A stretch of DNA of 64,000 bases from Streptomyces megasporus (GCF_000718985.1 NZ_JODL01000031.1:24712-88711), one strand, 5' to 3'; numbered from the stretch's first letter, positions 9,264 to 17,479 are shown. The notes: generated by a model not told the origin, from the sequence alone. Made by a program: numbers and translations.

Positions 9264-10535
9264 ATGAGCAGGCCGTCGAACGCCGGCAGCGTCCCGGAGG
9301 AGTTGCGGCGGACGCTCGGCGTGCCCGACGCCGTCGTGATCGGCCTGGGGTCGATGATCGGCGCCGGTGTCTTCGCCGCGCTCGCCCCCGCGGCGCGCGC
9401 CGCCGGCTCCGGGCTGCTGATCGGCCTGGTGCCGGCGGCCGTGGTCGCCTACTGCAACGCCACGTCCTCCGCGCGGCTCGCGGCCCGGTACCCGGCTTCG
9501 GGCGGCACGTACGTGTACGGCCGCGAGCGCCTCGGGGACTTCTGGGGCTACCTGGCGGGCTGGGGCTTCATCGTCGGCAAGACGGCCTCCTGCGCCGCGA
9601 TGGCGCTCACGGTCGGCCTGTACGTGTGGCCCGGTCAGGCGCACGCGGTCGCGGTCGCCGCAGTGGTGGCGCTCACCGCGGTGAACTACGCCGGGGTGCG
9701 GAAGTCCGCCCTGCTGACCCGGGTCATCGTGGCCGTCGTCCTGGCGGTCCTCGCCGCCGTGGTGGTCGCGGCCCTCACCTCCGACGCGGTGGACGCGGCC
9801 CGGCTGGACGTCGGCTCCGACGCGACCGTCGGCGGGGTGCTCCAGGCGGCGGGCCTGCTGTTCTTCGCCTTCGCCGGGTACGCGCGCATCGCGACGTTGG
9901 GCGAGGAGGTCCGCGATCCGGCCCGTACGATCCCGCGGGCGATCCCGATCGCACTGGGCATCGTCCTCGTCGTCTACGCGCTGGTCGCGGTCTCGGTCCT
10001 GACGGTGCTGGGCCCGGACGGGCTGGCCGCGGCGACGGCGCCGCTGTCGGACGCCGTGCGGGCCGCGGGCGCCGACTGGCTCGTCCCCGTCGTCCGTGTC
10101 GGTGCGGCCGTCGCCGCGCTCGGCTCCCTGCTCGCCCTGATCCTCGGTGTCTCCCGGACCACCCTGGCCATGGCCCGTGACCGGCACCTGCCGCACGCCC
10201 TGGCCGCCGTCCACCCGAGGTTCAAGGTCCCGCACCGCGCCGAGCTGCTCGTCGGCGCCGTCGTGGCCGTGGCCGCCGCGACCGGGGACCTGCGCGGGGC
10301 GATCGGGTTCTCCTCCTTCGGAGTCCTGGTCTACTACGCCGTCGCCAACGTCTCCGCCTGGACCCTCACCCCCGACGAGGGCCGCCCCCACCGCCTCGTT
10401 CCCGCCGTCGGGCTGGTCGGCTGCCTCGTCCTGGCCTTCGCCCTGCCCGTCTCCTCGGTCGTCTCCGGGGCCGCGGTGCTCGCGCTGGGCGCCGCCGCCT
10501 ACGCCGTACGCCGCGCCCTCGCCGTGCGGGGCTGA
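9264..10535 (+). CDS. APC-family amino-acid permease
   Basis: 423 residues from ATG 9264, seven bases after GAGGAG. The N-terminus carries the APC signature IGLGSMIGAGVFAAL in the first membrane segment. About 12 hydrophobic segments follow, with the LLFFAFAGYARIATLGEEVRDP region typical of cationic/neutral amino-acid exchangers (helix 6 and following loop). It lies 241 bases from the divergent glucosidase gene. The length matches short actinobacterial APC permeases. The transported amino acid cannot be read from sequence; no catabolic enzyme is adjacent. Confidence 0.85.
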   Translation: MSRPSNAGSVPEELRRTLGVPDAVVIGLGSMIGAGVFAALAPAARAAGSGLLIGLVPAAVVAYCNATSSARLAARYPASGGTYVYGRERLGDFWGYLAGWGFIVGKTASCAAMALTVGLYVWPGQAHAVAVAAVVALTAVNYAGVRKSALLTRVIVAVVLAVLAAVVVAALTSDAVDAARLDVGSDATVGGVLQAAGLLFFAFAGYARIATLGEEVRDPARTIPRAIPIALGIVLVVYALVAVSVLTVLGPDGLAAATAPLSDAVRAAGADWLVPVVRVGAAVAALGSLLALILGVSRTTLAMARDRHLPHALAAVHPRFKVPHRAELLVGAVVAVAAATGDLRGAIGFSSFGVLVYYAVANVSAWTLTPDEGRPHRLVPAVGLVGCLVLAFALPVSSVVSGAAVLALGAAAYAVRRALAVRG

Positions 10536-10681
10536 TCCCCACCTCGGACGTTCCCCCGACCGCCCCGACTTCGGGACTCGCCGCCCTCTCGGCGTGTGTC
10601 CACGCCCGCCCGTGCGGAAACGACGGGGCTTCCGCCCCGCTCCGCGCCCTTGAACCGATGGCGAACCGGTGGCATCGGTCC

Positions 10682-10706
10682 GCATGCGCGGGGCGTAAAC
10701 GGGTAC
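10682..10706 (+). promoter_or_regulatory. sigmaB-type promoter
   Basis: GCAT at 10682-10685, 15-base spacer, GGGTAC at 10701-10706. This matches the Streptomyces sigmaB/sigmaH-type consensus GNNT-N14-16-GGGTAC/T. It lies 72 bases before the small gene at 10778. Confidence 0.5.
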
Positions 10707-10741
10707 GGCGTCCGCTGTCCGGAGGATCCGCGAGGATCACG

Positions 10742-10760
10742 GATTGTCACCGATTGTCAC
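10742..10760 (+). repeat. direct repeat in the leader of the small gene
   Basis: GATTGTCAC occurs at 10742-10750 and again at 10752-10760, a 10-base period, between the putative promoter and the ribosome binding site at 10762-10770. Confidence 0.5.
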
Positions 10761-10777
10761 GGAGCGAGGAGACCGTC

Positions 10778-10984
10778 ATGACCACGCCCGAGGAGAACCG
10801 GCCCAAGACCCGGAAGACCGACCAGGTCGTCTTCGACGAACAGGGCGAGCAGTCCGCCCGTCGGGCCGAGGCCGCCAACGAGAAGCGGGGGAACGTCGGG
10901 CGGGAGCTGGAGGACGCCATGTCCGAGGCCGGCGTGGACCGCGAGGACCTCACCGGTGGGGAGGAAGAGGGCGACCGCGGTTAG
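10778..10984 (+). CDS. small highly charged hypothetical protein
   Basis: 68 residues from ATG 10778 after GGAGCGAGGAG. The protein is very hydrophilic, with many Glu, Arg, Asp and Lys and no Cys or aromatic core, and is probably disordered. The C-terminus GGEEEGDRG superficially recalls Pup but lacks its conserved helix and GGQ/GGE end. A sigmaB-type promoter upstream suggests stress induction. It converges with a DUF2795 gene that also has such a promoter. Confidence 0.6.
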   Translation: MTTPEENRPKTRKTDQVVFDEQGEQSARRAEAANEKRGNVGRELEDAMSEAGVDREDLTGGEEEGDRG

Positions 10985-11017
10985 GGAAGCGGGCGGGACG
11001 TCCCGCGGCACCCGTGC

Positions 11018-11054
11018 GACCGGGGTGCGGCCGGCAGCCGGCCGCACCCCGGTC
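11018..11054. terminator. bidirectional terminator hairpin
   Basis: Perfect 18-bp inverted repeat, 11018-11035 with 11037-11054, between the stops of the convergent genes at 10984 and 11080. Confidence 0.7.
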
Positions 11055-11079
11055 GGACGCCGTGTGGTCGCCGTGGCAG

Positions 11080-11280
11080 TCAGCTCCCCTTGCCGAAGAC
11101 CGCCTTGCTGACGTCGTCCGGACCGTCGAAACGGTCCTTCTTCAGCGAGGACAGCTCCTGCACCACCTCCTCCTTCGCGCCCTTCTTCTTGGCGTTCTCG
11201 ACCAGGGTTCGGCGGTCGGCGGGGTAGTCCACGCCGCCCAGCGCCTTCTGCAGCTCGATCGGGTTGTTGATCTTTCCCAT
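11080..11280 (-). CDS. DUF2795 protein
   Basis: 66 residues from ATG 11280, preceded by GGAGG. The core NPIELQKALGGVDYPADR plus a Lys-rich middle and KAVFG ending is the DUF2795 fold. This small helical domain is common in actinobacteria, related to a longer DUF2795 protein at 63220-63639. Function is unknown. A sigmaB-type promoter on the same strand (11313-11338) suggests expression under stress or in stationary phase. Confidence 0.8.
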   Translation of the reverse strand: MGKINNPIELQKALGGVDYPADRRTLVENAKKKGAKEEVVQELSSLKKDRFDGPDDVSKAVFGKGS

Positions 11281-11312
11281 GGAGTGCCTCCGATCTCTGC
11301 GGGCCGTCCGGA

Positions 11313-11338
11313 GTACCCGTGCGGGCCGGATGGCATGC
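11313..11338 (-). promoter_or_regulatory. sigmaB-type promoter for the DUF2795 gene
   Basis: On the minus strand GCAT (11338-11335), 16-base spacer, GGGTAC (11318-11313), 33 bases before the start codon at 11280. Confidence 0.5.
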
Positions 11339-11406
11339 ACGGGTCCGGACATGTGCCCACGTCGGAGGGAGACGGCAGGGCGCGGGGGCGGAAGGGGGGG
11401 GCGGGG

Positions 11407-12894
11407 TCAGGAGGCGCCGCGTGACGTCCCGGCCGGGTTCCGGCCCCGCCCGCCTCCCGCCGCCCGGCCGGAAGAGGAGGCGGAGGCCGTCCGCCGTCCC
11501 CGCCGGCCGCGACGCCCGGCGCGGGAATCGGCGGAGGCGTCGCGCCGGGGCCGCTCGCCGGACGGTTCGGCGAGGGTGACGGGGAAGCCGGAAGGGGCCT
11601 TCGCGCCGGTGATGCGGGCGAGTTCCGGGTCGCCGGGACGGACGGCGGTGACGCGCGGCGACACCCCGGCGGCGGTCACCATGCGGTCGACGTCACGGCG
11701 CTGCTCGGGCAGGACGAGGGTGACGACGCTGCCGGACTCGCCGGCGCGCGCCGTCCGGCCGCCGCGGTGGAGGTAGTCCTTGTGGTCGGCGGGCGGGTCC
11801 ACGTTGACGACCAGGTCGAGGCCGGTGACGTGGATGCCCCGGGCGGCGACGTTGGTGGCCACCAGGACCGTGGCGTGTCCGGCCCGGAACCGCTCCAGCG
11901 TGCGGTTGCGGTGGTTCTGGGACTTCCCGCCGTGCAGGGCGACGGCCCGCACGCCCTCGGCCAGCAGGCGTCGGACCAGGCGGTCGACGGCGCGCTTGGT
12001 GTGCACGAACATGATCACGCGGCCGTCGCGGGCGGCGATGCGCACGGTGGTCGCCTGCTTGTCCTCGACGCTCACCCTCAGGATGTGGTGCTCCATCGTG
12101 GTGACGGCACCCGCCGGGGGATCCACCGAGTGGACCACCGGGGCGGACAGGAAGCGCCGGACCAGCCGGTCCACGTCACGGTCCAGGGTGGCGGAGAACA
12201 GCATCCGCTGACCGTCGGCGCGCACCTGCCTCAGCAGCTCCGTCACCTGCGGGAGGAAGCCCATGTCGGCCATCTGGTCGGCCTCGTCCAGCACGGTGGT
12301 CCGCACCTGGTCCAGCCGGCAGTGGCCGCGTTCGACCAGGTCCCTGAGGCGTCCGGGGGTCGCCACGACCACCTCGGCCCCGCGGCCCAGGACGGCGGCC
12401 TGACGGGTGATCGACAGGCCGCCCACGACCGTGGCCGTCCGCAGCCGCACGGCCTGGGCGTACGGGGCGAGGGCGTCGGTGACCTGCTGGGCCAGCTCCC
12501 GGGTGGGCACCAGGACCAGGGCCAGGGGACGGCGGGGTTCGGCACGCCGACCGGCGGTGCGGGCGAGCAGGGCCAGCCCGAAGGCGAGGGTCTTGCCCGA
12601 ACCGGTGCGTCCCCGGCCCAGGACGTCGCGGCCGGCCAGCGAGTCGGGCAGGGTGGCCGCCTGGATCGGGAACGGCTCGGTGACGCCCTGCCGGCCGAGT
12701 TCCTCGAGCAGGGGGGCGGGCATGTCCAGTTCGGCGAACGAGGAGACCGGAGGGAGGCCGGGAGCGCCGGTGGCCGGGGCGCTCCCCGAGGGCACGTTCT
12801 TCGACGGGGTGTTCGGGCGACCCTGGGGCGGGACGGAGGCGCGGCGCGGCCGTCGACGGGTGGGGCGGGTGGTGGAGCGGGTGGCGGATGTCAT
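11407..12894 (-). CDS. DEAD-box ATP-dependent RNA helicase
   Basis: 495 residues. A basic N-terminal tail of ~50 residues precedes the Q-motif region (FAELDMPAPLL, FPIQAATLP). Walker A is GRTGSGKT, motif Ia PTRELAQQ, motif II DEAD, motif III SAT, and motif VI HRGGRTAR. Both RecA-like domains are complete. The C-terminal ~70 residues are Arg/Gly/Ser-rich, a typical unstructured RNA-binding tail. It unwinds RNA duplexes, as in cold adaptation or ribosome assembly. The gene downstream on the same strand is a cold-shock remnant, consistent with a cold-response pair. Confidence 0.92.
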   Translation of the reverse strand: MTSATRSTTRPTRRRPRRASVPPQGRPNTPSKNVPSGSAPATGAPGLPPVSSFAELDMPAPLLEELGRQGVTEPFPIQAATLPDSLAGRDVLGRGRTGSGKTLAFGLALLARTAGRRAEPRRPLALVLVPTRELAQQVTDALAPYAQAVRLRTATVVGGLSITRQAAVLGRGAEVVVATPGRLRDLVERGHCRLDQVRTTVLDEADQMADMGFLPQVTELLRQVRADGQRMLFSATLDRDVDRLVRRFLSAPVVHSVDPPAGAVTTMEHHILRVSVEDKQATTVRIAARDGRVIMFVHTKRAVDRLVRRLLAEGVRAVALHGGKSQNHRNRTLERFRAGHATVLVATNVAARGIHVTGLDLVVNVDPPADHKDYLHRGGRTARAGESGSVVTLVLPEQRRDVDRMVTAAGVSPRVTAVRPGDPELARITGAKAPSGFPVTLAEPSGERPRRDASADSRAGRRGRRGRRTASASSSGRAAGGGRGRNPAGTSRGAS

Positions 12895-13086
12895 GCGGGA
12901 AGACCCTTCCTCGGGGTGGCACGCGCCGAGGAAGACCCCGCGGGCACGGCCGGACGGACCGGCCGGGCCGGGCGGGGAATCGAGGGAACGAGCCGGTGAG
13001 AAGGCACGGTTTCGGCCATCGGGGTGCGGTGGGGAACCGTGCGGTCGGCATCGGGCCGGGCCGTGACGGCCGCGGCGGTGAAACGC

Positions 13087-13124
13087 GGACCGGGGCCCGC
13101 ACCCTGTGGTGCGGGCCCCGGTCC
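13087..13124. terminator. strong terminator hairpin downstream of the csp remnant
   Basis: Perfect 17-bp inverted repeat (13087-13103 with 13108-13124) with a 4-base loop, just after the stop of the truncated cold-shock gene on the minus strand. Confidence 0.75.
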
Positions 13125-13149
13125 GTGTGCCGTGTGGGCGTGTCGGGCG

Positions 13150-13251
13150 TCAGGCGGGGACGATGTTCTCCGCCTGCGGGCCCTTCTGGCCCTGGGTGAC
13201 GTCGAAGGTCACCTTCTGGCCCTCGTGGAGCTCACGGAAGCCCTTGGCCAT
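13150..13251 (-). pseudogene. cold-shock protein gene with an in-frame internal deletion (33 codons left)
   Basis: ATG 13251 follows a good GAGGAGA ribosome binding site, and the frame runs 33 codons to TGA at 13150. After Met-Ala-Lys it reads [29 protein letters not shown], the last half of a ~67-residue CspA-type protein. The first three beta strands with RNP1 (KGFGFI) and RNP2 (VFAHY), which bind RNA, are missing. A Gly-to-Gly junction could produce this by deletion of about 34 codons. Leader hairpin, ribosome site and terminator are intact. It may be a dead gene or a made mini-peptide. The neighbouring DEAD-box gene fits a cold-shock locus. Confidence 0.8.
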
Positions 13252-13281
13252 GCTGTTCTCCTCTACGTACGGGGCAGTGCG

Positions 13282-13306
13282 GGAAATCCGCACCTCGCGG
13301 ATTTCC
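13282..13306 (-). promoter_or_regulatory. hairpin in the cold-shock gene leader
   Basis: Perfect 10-bp inverted repeat (13282-13291 with 13297-13306, 5-base loop) 31 bases before the start codon. Cold-shock genes often have long structured 5' leaders. A possible -10 TACGGT on the minus strand at 13423-13418 would give a leader of about 160 bases. Confidence 0.5.
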
Positions 13307-13466
13307 GTGTCGCCGCATTGAGACCCCGCCGGAAGAGCCGGAAAACAAAAGACGCCCGAAGGTCACAACCATCAGGCGCACACAGAGTTCATGGGTACCA
13401 AAACTGCAACTGGTGAAACCGTAACACATCCCTGTCCCGGTGGGGGCCCGGAACCGGTCCCCCACC

Positions 13467-13482
13467 GGTGACCCGGGTCACC
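13467..13482. promoter_or_regulatory. 16-bp perfect palindrome between gudD-like gene and csp leader
   Basis: GGTGACCCGGGTCACC at 13467-13482 is self-complementary and lies 38 bases from the end of the dehydratase gene, upstream of the putative csp promoter. It could be an operator or part of a terminator. Confidence 0.35.
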
Positions 13483-13519
13483 ACCGGGGCATCACCGCCG
13501 AGGCAACACCGCCGGGGTC

Positions 13520-14767
13520 TCACCACCGGGGGATCGTGGGGTCGTAGTCGGGGTCGAGGCGGCATCGGTAACCGGTGTCGTCGCGTCGCTCGCGGCCCGA
13601 CTCCAGGTACGTCCGGTGCCGCTCGGCCAGCGCCTCCCGGTCCAGTTCGACGCCCAACCCCGGCCCATCGGGCACCGGGACGCCGCCCTCGACGAAGCGC
13701 AGCGCGCCGGGGACGACGACGTCGTCCGCGTGGTTCCAGGGGTAGTGGGTGTCGCAGGCATGGGTGAGGTTCGGGGTGGCGGCCGCGACGTGGGTCATGG
13801 CGGCCAAGCTGATGCCCAGGTGGGAGTTGGAGTGCATGGACATCCCCAGCCCGAACGCCTCGCAGACCGCGCCGAGTTCGCGGGTGCGGCGCAGTCCGCC
13901 CCAGTAGTGGTGGTCGGAGAGGATCACCCGCACCGATCCGCGTTCCACGGCGGGGCGGATCGTCTCGAAGGAGACCACGCACATGTTGGTGGCCAGCGGC
14001 ATGCTCGCGACCGCGGCGACGGACGCCATGCCGTCGAAGCCGGGGGTGGGGTCCTCCAGGTACTCCAGGACGCCCTCCAGCTCCCGCGCCACGTACCGCG
14101 AGGTCTCCGGTGTCCAGGCGTGGTTGGGGTCGATCCGCAGCGGCAGGCCGGGGAACGCCTCGGCCAGGGCGCGGACGGCGGCGATCTCCTCGTCGGGCGG
14201 GAAGACGCCGCCCTTGAGCTTGAGGGACCGGAAGCCGTGGGAGTCCACCATCCGCCGGGCCTGGGCGACGATGCCGGCGGGGTCCAGGGCCTCGCCCCAC
14301 TCGTCGGGGATCGGGCCGTGGCCGTTCCGCGCCGGGTGCTCGGCCCATTTGTAGAACAGGTAGGCGCTGTAGGGCACGGCGTCGCGGACGGCCCCGCCCA
14401 GCAGGTCGCACACCGGACGCCCGGTGATCTTCCCCTGGGCGTCCAGACAGGCGACCTCGATCGCGGAGAAGACCCCGGCCCGCGCGGTGGTGGGCACCGG
14501 CCCGTCGGGTCCGCCGAGCGCGGCGTCCACGGCCTGTCCGATGGCGGTGGTGGCGAAGACGTCCATGCCCAGGACGGCCTCGCGGGCCACCGCCAGCCGC
14601 TCCAGGTGTTCCTTGTCGCCGGGGCTCTCGCCGAGGCCGATCACGCCGTCGTCGGTCACCAGTTCCAGTACGCACCGCAGCGCCAGCGGCTCGTGCACGC
14701 CGGTGGAATTGAGCAGGGGCGGGTCCCGGAAGGCGATCGGGGTGACGATCAGGTCGCGTATCTTCAT
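13520..14767 (-). CDS. gudD: glucarate dehydratase (enolase superfamily)
   Basis: 415 residues. The enolase-superfamily lid domain is at the N-terminus and the (beta/alpha)8 barrel follows. Key elements are SLKLKGG (general-base Lys of the KxK motif), RIDPNHAW (metal Asp and the Asn after it), YLEDP (metal Glu), ATNMCV (metal Asn, diagnostic of glucarate dehydratases), SDHHYWGG, and MHSNSHLG with the catalytic His. The enzyme removes water from D-glucarate to give 5-keto-4-deoxyglucarate. It stands alone, with no transporter or aldolase adjacent. The palindromic site at 14878-14912 upstream suggests control by a sugar-acid regulator. Confidence 0.85.
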   Translation of the reverse strand: MKIRDLIVTPIAFRDPPLLNSTGVHEPLALRCVLELVTDDGVIGLGESPGDKEHLERLAVAREAVLGMDVFATTAIGQAVDAALGGPDGPVPTTARAGVFSAIEVACLDAQGKITGRPVCDLLGGAVRDAVPYSAYLFYKWAEHPARNGHGPIPDEWGEALDPAGIVAQARRMVDSHGFRSLKLKGGVFPPDEEIAAVRALAEAFPGLPLRIDPNHAWTPETSRYVARELEGVLEYLEDPTPGFDGMASVAAVASMPLATNMCVVSFETIRPAVERGSVRVILSDHHYWGGLRRTRELGAVCEAFGLGMSMHSNSHLGISLAAMTHVAAATPNLTHACDTHYPWNHADDVVVPGALRFVEGGVPVPDGPGLGVELDREALAERHRTYLESGRERRDDTGYRCRLDPDYDPTIPRW

Positions 14768-14877
14768 GCGGCCACCGTCCGTGGTCCGTGGTCCACCGGT
14801 TCCTCCGATCGGTCAAGGTGTGCGGGGTCGGGTCGGGCGGTGGCCACGCTTCGGCGGCAACTCCGCACGCACCCTTC

Positions 14878-14912
14878 GTTCATATACCTGAATGCCTTTC
14901 ATTTTCATGAAC
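14878..14912. promoter_or_regulatory. candidate operator upstream of the glucarate dehydratase gene
   Basis: Six-base arms GTTCAT (14878-14883) and ATGAAC (14907-14912) flank an A+T-rich stretch containing further ATGAA/TTCAT half-sites. In this genome such A+T richness at ~110 bases before a start marks a promoter/operator. Confidence 0.45.
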
Positions 14913-15100
14913 TTGCGGGAACCCTAGGAGTGGTCGCGTGGGGCGTCAAGGCCGCGGGGGAGGAGCGTCTCCGGCGCTATCGCCAAAGCCACGAAGGAGC
15001 GGGCACGTTCACGGATGTGACGCGGTACGAGCGTTCCCTGGGGTGTCTTCCCGAGGTTCTTTTGTTCCCGCGACGGTGGCGTTCCGGGGCGAGTTCACGG

Positions 15101-15138
15101 CGACGGGGCCGCCCGGCGTCGGCCGGGCGGCCCCGTCG
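15101..15138. terminator. terminator of the serine protease gene
   Basis: Perfect 17-bp inverted repeat (15101-15117 with 15122-15138), 4-base loop, 31 bases beyond the protease stop codon on the minus strand. Confidence 0.75.
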
Positions 15139-15169
15139 TGCGCACCCCCGTGCGCGGGAGGAGGAGTCG

Positions 15170-16375
15170 TCAGGCGGTGTGCAGCGTCAGTCCGTACACC
15201 GACAGGATCTCGTTGACCGGCTGGAACCAGGTCTCGCCGCCGCTGGAGCAGTTGCCCCAGCCGCCCGAGGTCACGCCCTGGGCCTGGTCGCCGCTGATGA
15301 ACGAGCCGCCGGAGTCGCCGGGTTCGGCGCAGACGCTGGTCTTGGTCATCTGGTGGACGGCGCCCTGGCTGTAGTTGACCGTCTCGTTCTTGGCCAGTAC
15401 CTGGCCGCAGTGCCATTGGGTGGTGGAGCCGGAGCGGCAGATCGAGGCGCCGACCGGGGCCTCGGCGGAGCCGCGCACCAGCACGTCGGACGTCCTGCCC
15501 CAGCCCAGCACCACCGGCACCGTCCACCAGCCGTGGCCGGTGCTCACGAAGGCGTAGTCGTTGCCGGGGAAGGAGGAGCCCCGGAACTGTCCCATCTGGG
15601 AGCCGTCCCAGCCGCGCACCGAGTCGCCGGTCCGGCCGCAGTGCCCGGCGGTGACGAAGCCGCCGTGGACGGAGAAGCCTATGGAGCAGCGGGCGTTGCC
15701 GGTGTAGTAGGGGTCGCCGCCGACGACGCCCGCGGCGAAGGTGCGCGGCGCCTCGCCGGTGCTCTCGCGCACCGTCACGGGGCCGGCCTCGCGCGCGTCG
15801 TCGAGGAAGGAACGGACGGCGGCGTCGCGCCGGGCGCCCTGGACGAGGTTGACCACCACGGTGTTGGAGCGGGGGTCGACGTGCCAACTGCCGACCCCGG
15901 CCGGGGCGGCCTTCTTCTCGGCCCGGGCGTCGAGCCGGTCCTTGGCGGCGTCCAGCTCCTCGGCGCTGTGCTCGACGATCCGGGGCGTCGCGCCCGCGGC
16001 CCGCACGGCCTCGGCCTTCTTCTCACTGGTCACGCCGACGACCAGCTTCCCGGCGCGGGCGTCGAACCAGGCTCCGCCGAAGGCGGCGCCGGCCGCCTTC
16101 TCGGCCTTGGGCGCCACCTCGGCGGCCGTCGCCTCCTGCCGCAGGCGCTCCCGCGCCTGGCGCTCGCTCAGGCCCAGGTCGCGTTCCATGGCATTCACCA
16201 GGGACTTCGAGGGGGCCGCGGAGTCGGGGGCGGGGGCGGGGGCCGCCACGGCCGAGGAGAGGCCGGTTCCCGCGGCCGTCAGGGTGCCCAGCACGAGCAG
16301 TGCGGACAGGGTCGCGCGCACGCCGGTTCCGCGTCGCTTGAGGGGTCGCTTGAGGGGGCGCATGGGGGATCGCAT
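15170..16375 (-). CDS. secreted S1 (streptogrisin/alpha-lytic type) serine protease precursor
   Basis: 401 residues from ATG 16375 after AAGGAG. A basic N-terminus and hydrophobic core (residues ~18-45, ending AVAA) form a signal peptide. Residues ~50-205 are the foldase pro-domain of alpha-lytic proteases. The mature enzyme starts near residue 215. The triad is visible: TAGHCG (H245), GNDYAF (D273) and GDSGGS (S355). Paired Cys residues fit the streptogrisin disulfides. It digests extracellular protein. A perfect 16-bp palindrome lies 91 bases upstream of the start. Confidence 0.93.
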   Translation of the reverse strand: MRSPMRPLKRPLKRRGTGVRATLSALLVLGTLTAAGTGLSSAVAAPAPAPDSAAPSKSLVNAMERDLGLSERQARERLRQEATAAEVAPKAEKAAGAAFGGAWFDARAGKLVVGVTSEKKAEAVRAAGATPRIVEHSAEELDAAKDRLDARAEKKAAPAGVGSWHVDPRSNTVVVNLVQGARRDAAVRSFLDDAREAGPVTVRESTGEAPRTFAAGVVGGDPYYTGNARCSIGFSVHGGFVTAGHCGRTGDSVRGWDGSQMGQFRGSSFPGNDYAFVSTGHGWWTVPVVLGWGRTSDVLVRGSAEAPVGASICRSGSTTQWHCGQVLAKNETVNYSQGAVHQMTKTSVCAEPGDSGGSFISGDQAQGVTSGGWGNCSSGGETWFQPVNEILSVYGLTLHTA

Positions 16376-16465
16376 GGGGGCTCCTTACTGTCGCTCGGTG
16401 TGGGGGCCGAGGTGGGGTCGAACAGCGGAGAGACACCGAGAGACGCCAGGAGACGCAGGGAGAAA

Positions 16466-16481
16466 CTGAGAGCGCTCTCAG
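16466..16481. promoter_or_regulatory. 16-bp palindromic operator upstream of the protease
   Basis: CTGAGAGCGCTCTCAG (16466-16481) is a perfect palindrome with a central GAGCGCTC. It resembles LacI-family boxes of actinomycetes such as the CebR site. It is preceded by GAGAGAC-type short repeats at 16428-16460. The binding regulator is not in the window. Confidence 0.5.
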
Positions 16482-16671
16482 GTCTGGTCCAAGGAGACTG
16501 TAGAGGGGCTCCTCGGGCATGTCCATACCAATGAGGGGCCGCCCCGTTCCGCCCGACGCCCGCGGGGACCACCCTTCGGCGGCGGTGTCGACCGGCTCCC
16601 CGGAGGTCCGGGGCCGCCTCGTACGACACCGTCCCGGACGGCGCCGTCCCGGACGAGCCGGGCCGGCCGGA

Positions 16672-17448
16672 TCAGGGCGCCGCGGCCAGGTCCGCCTCCA
16701 GCGCGCGGGCCGCGGCGTTGAGGGTCGTGACCAGCAGGCGGAGCCGCCGCGGGTCGTAGCGCACGCTGGGCAGGGACACCGACAGGCCCGCCTGCGCGGC
16801 GCCGTCCCGGTCGCGCACCGGCACCCCGACGGCGACGAGCCCGCGCTCGGAGCGCTCCTGGTTCACACAGAATCCGCTGCGGCCGACGCGCGCGAGTTCG
16901 GCGCGCAGCTCCGCCGGGTCCGGACGGTCTCCGGGGCGGTCGCGGTAGCGCTCGGGGGCGTAGACCTCCTCCAGTTCGGCCTCGGTGAGCTCGGCGAGGA
17001 GCAGCAGGCCGGCGGTCGTGCGGTGGGCGGGGAAGACCATCCCCTCCCGGGAGCCGACCCGCAGCACCCGGGCGCATTCGACGCTGGCGATGAACCGGGC
17101 CGTGTCGCCCGTGCGGATGGTCAGGTTCGCCGTCTCGTCCAGGCGGTCGACCAGTCTGCGCAGGTGGGGCAGGGCGGCGGCCCGCAGCCGGGAGACCTGC
17201 GACTGCGAGTGCGCGGCCAGTTCCAGGACGGGGCCCGCCCGGTAGACGCGGTCCTCGTCCTGCACGGCGAAGTCCCGGTAGACGAGCATCGCCAGCAGTC
17301 GGTGCGCGGTGGACCGGGCCACCCCCAGCCGCTCGGCGATCTGCGAGACCGTGGCGCCGCCCTCCATCTGCAGGATGGTCGCCGCCCGCAGCGCGTGGTC
17401 GACGCTGGCGATGGGGTAGGGCGGTGGTGTCTTGAGCGGCTTGTCCAT
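16672..17448 (-). CDS. IclR-family regulator of the gentisate operon
   Basis: 258 residues. The N-terminal winged helix covers residues ~10-75 (TVSQIAERLGVARSTAHRLLAML), and the C-terminal ~180 residues form the IclR ligand-binding GAF-like domain (GMVFPAHRTTAGLLLLAEL). It is divergent from the gentisate 1,2-dioxygenase gene with about 70 bases between. An inverted repeat at 17463-17479 lies in that gap. IclR proteins commonly control aromatic catabolism with the pathway intermediate as ligand, so regulation of 17520-21678 is the natural inference. Confidence 0.88.
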   Translation of the reverse strand: MDKPLKTPPPYPIASVDHALRAATILQMEGGATVSQIAERLGVARSTAHRLLAMLVYRDFAVQDEDRVYRAGPVLELAAHSQSQVSRLRAAALPHLRRLVDRLDETANLTIRTGDTARFIASVECARVLRVGSREGMVFPAHRTTAGLLLLAELTEAELEEVYAPERYRDRPGDRPDPAELRAELARVGRSGFCVNQERSERGLVAVGVPVRDRDGAAQAGLSVSLPSVRYDPRRLRLLVTTLNAAARALEADLAAAP

Positions 17449-17462
17449 GGGGGCGCCTCCGA

Positions 17463-17479
17463 ATTCTGCTCTCCAGAAT
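17463..17479. promoter_or_regulatory. candidate IclR operator in the divergent promoter
   Basis: ATTCTG (17463-17468) and CAGAAT (17474-17479) form a perfect inverted repeat with a 5-base spacer, midway between the divergent IclR and dioxygenase genes. Occupancy could affect both promoters. Confidence 0.6.

Larger units (their letters stand above)
14768..15169. other. gap between glucarate dehydratase and protease genes
   Basis: About 400 bases with no gene. It holds the upstream region of the dehydratase with an A+T-rich palindromic site (14878-14912) and the terminator of the protease gene (15101-15138). Nothing else was recognised. Confidence 0.5.

Noticed and set aside
10778..10984. Possible prokaryotic ubiquitin-like protein because of the GGEEEGDRG end
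   Set aside because: It lacks the conserved Pup helix and the C-terminal GGQ/GGE; no proteasome gene is nearby.
13616..16534. A 972-codon open frame on the plus strand opposite gudD and the protease
   Set aside because: It lacks start signals and family motifs and mirrors two well-supported genes on the other strand; long antisense frames are expected at this G+C content.
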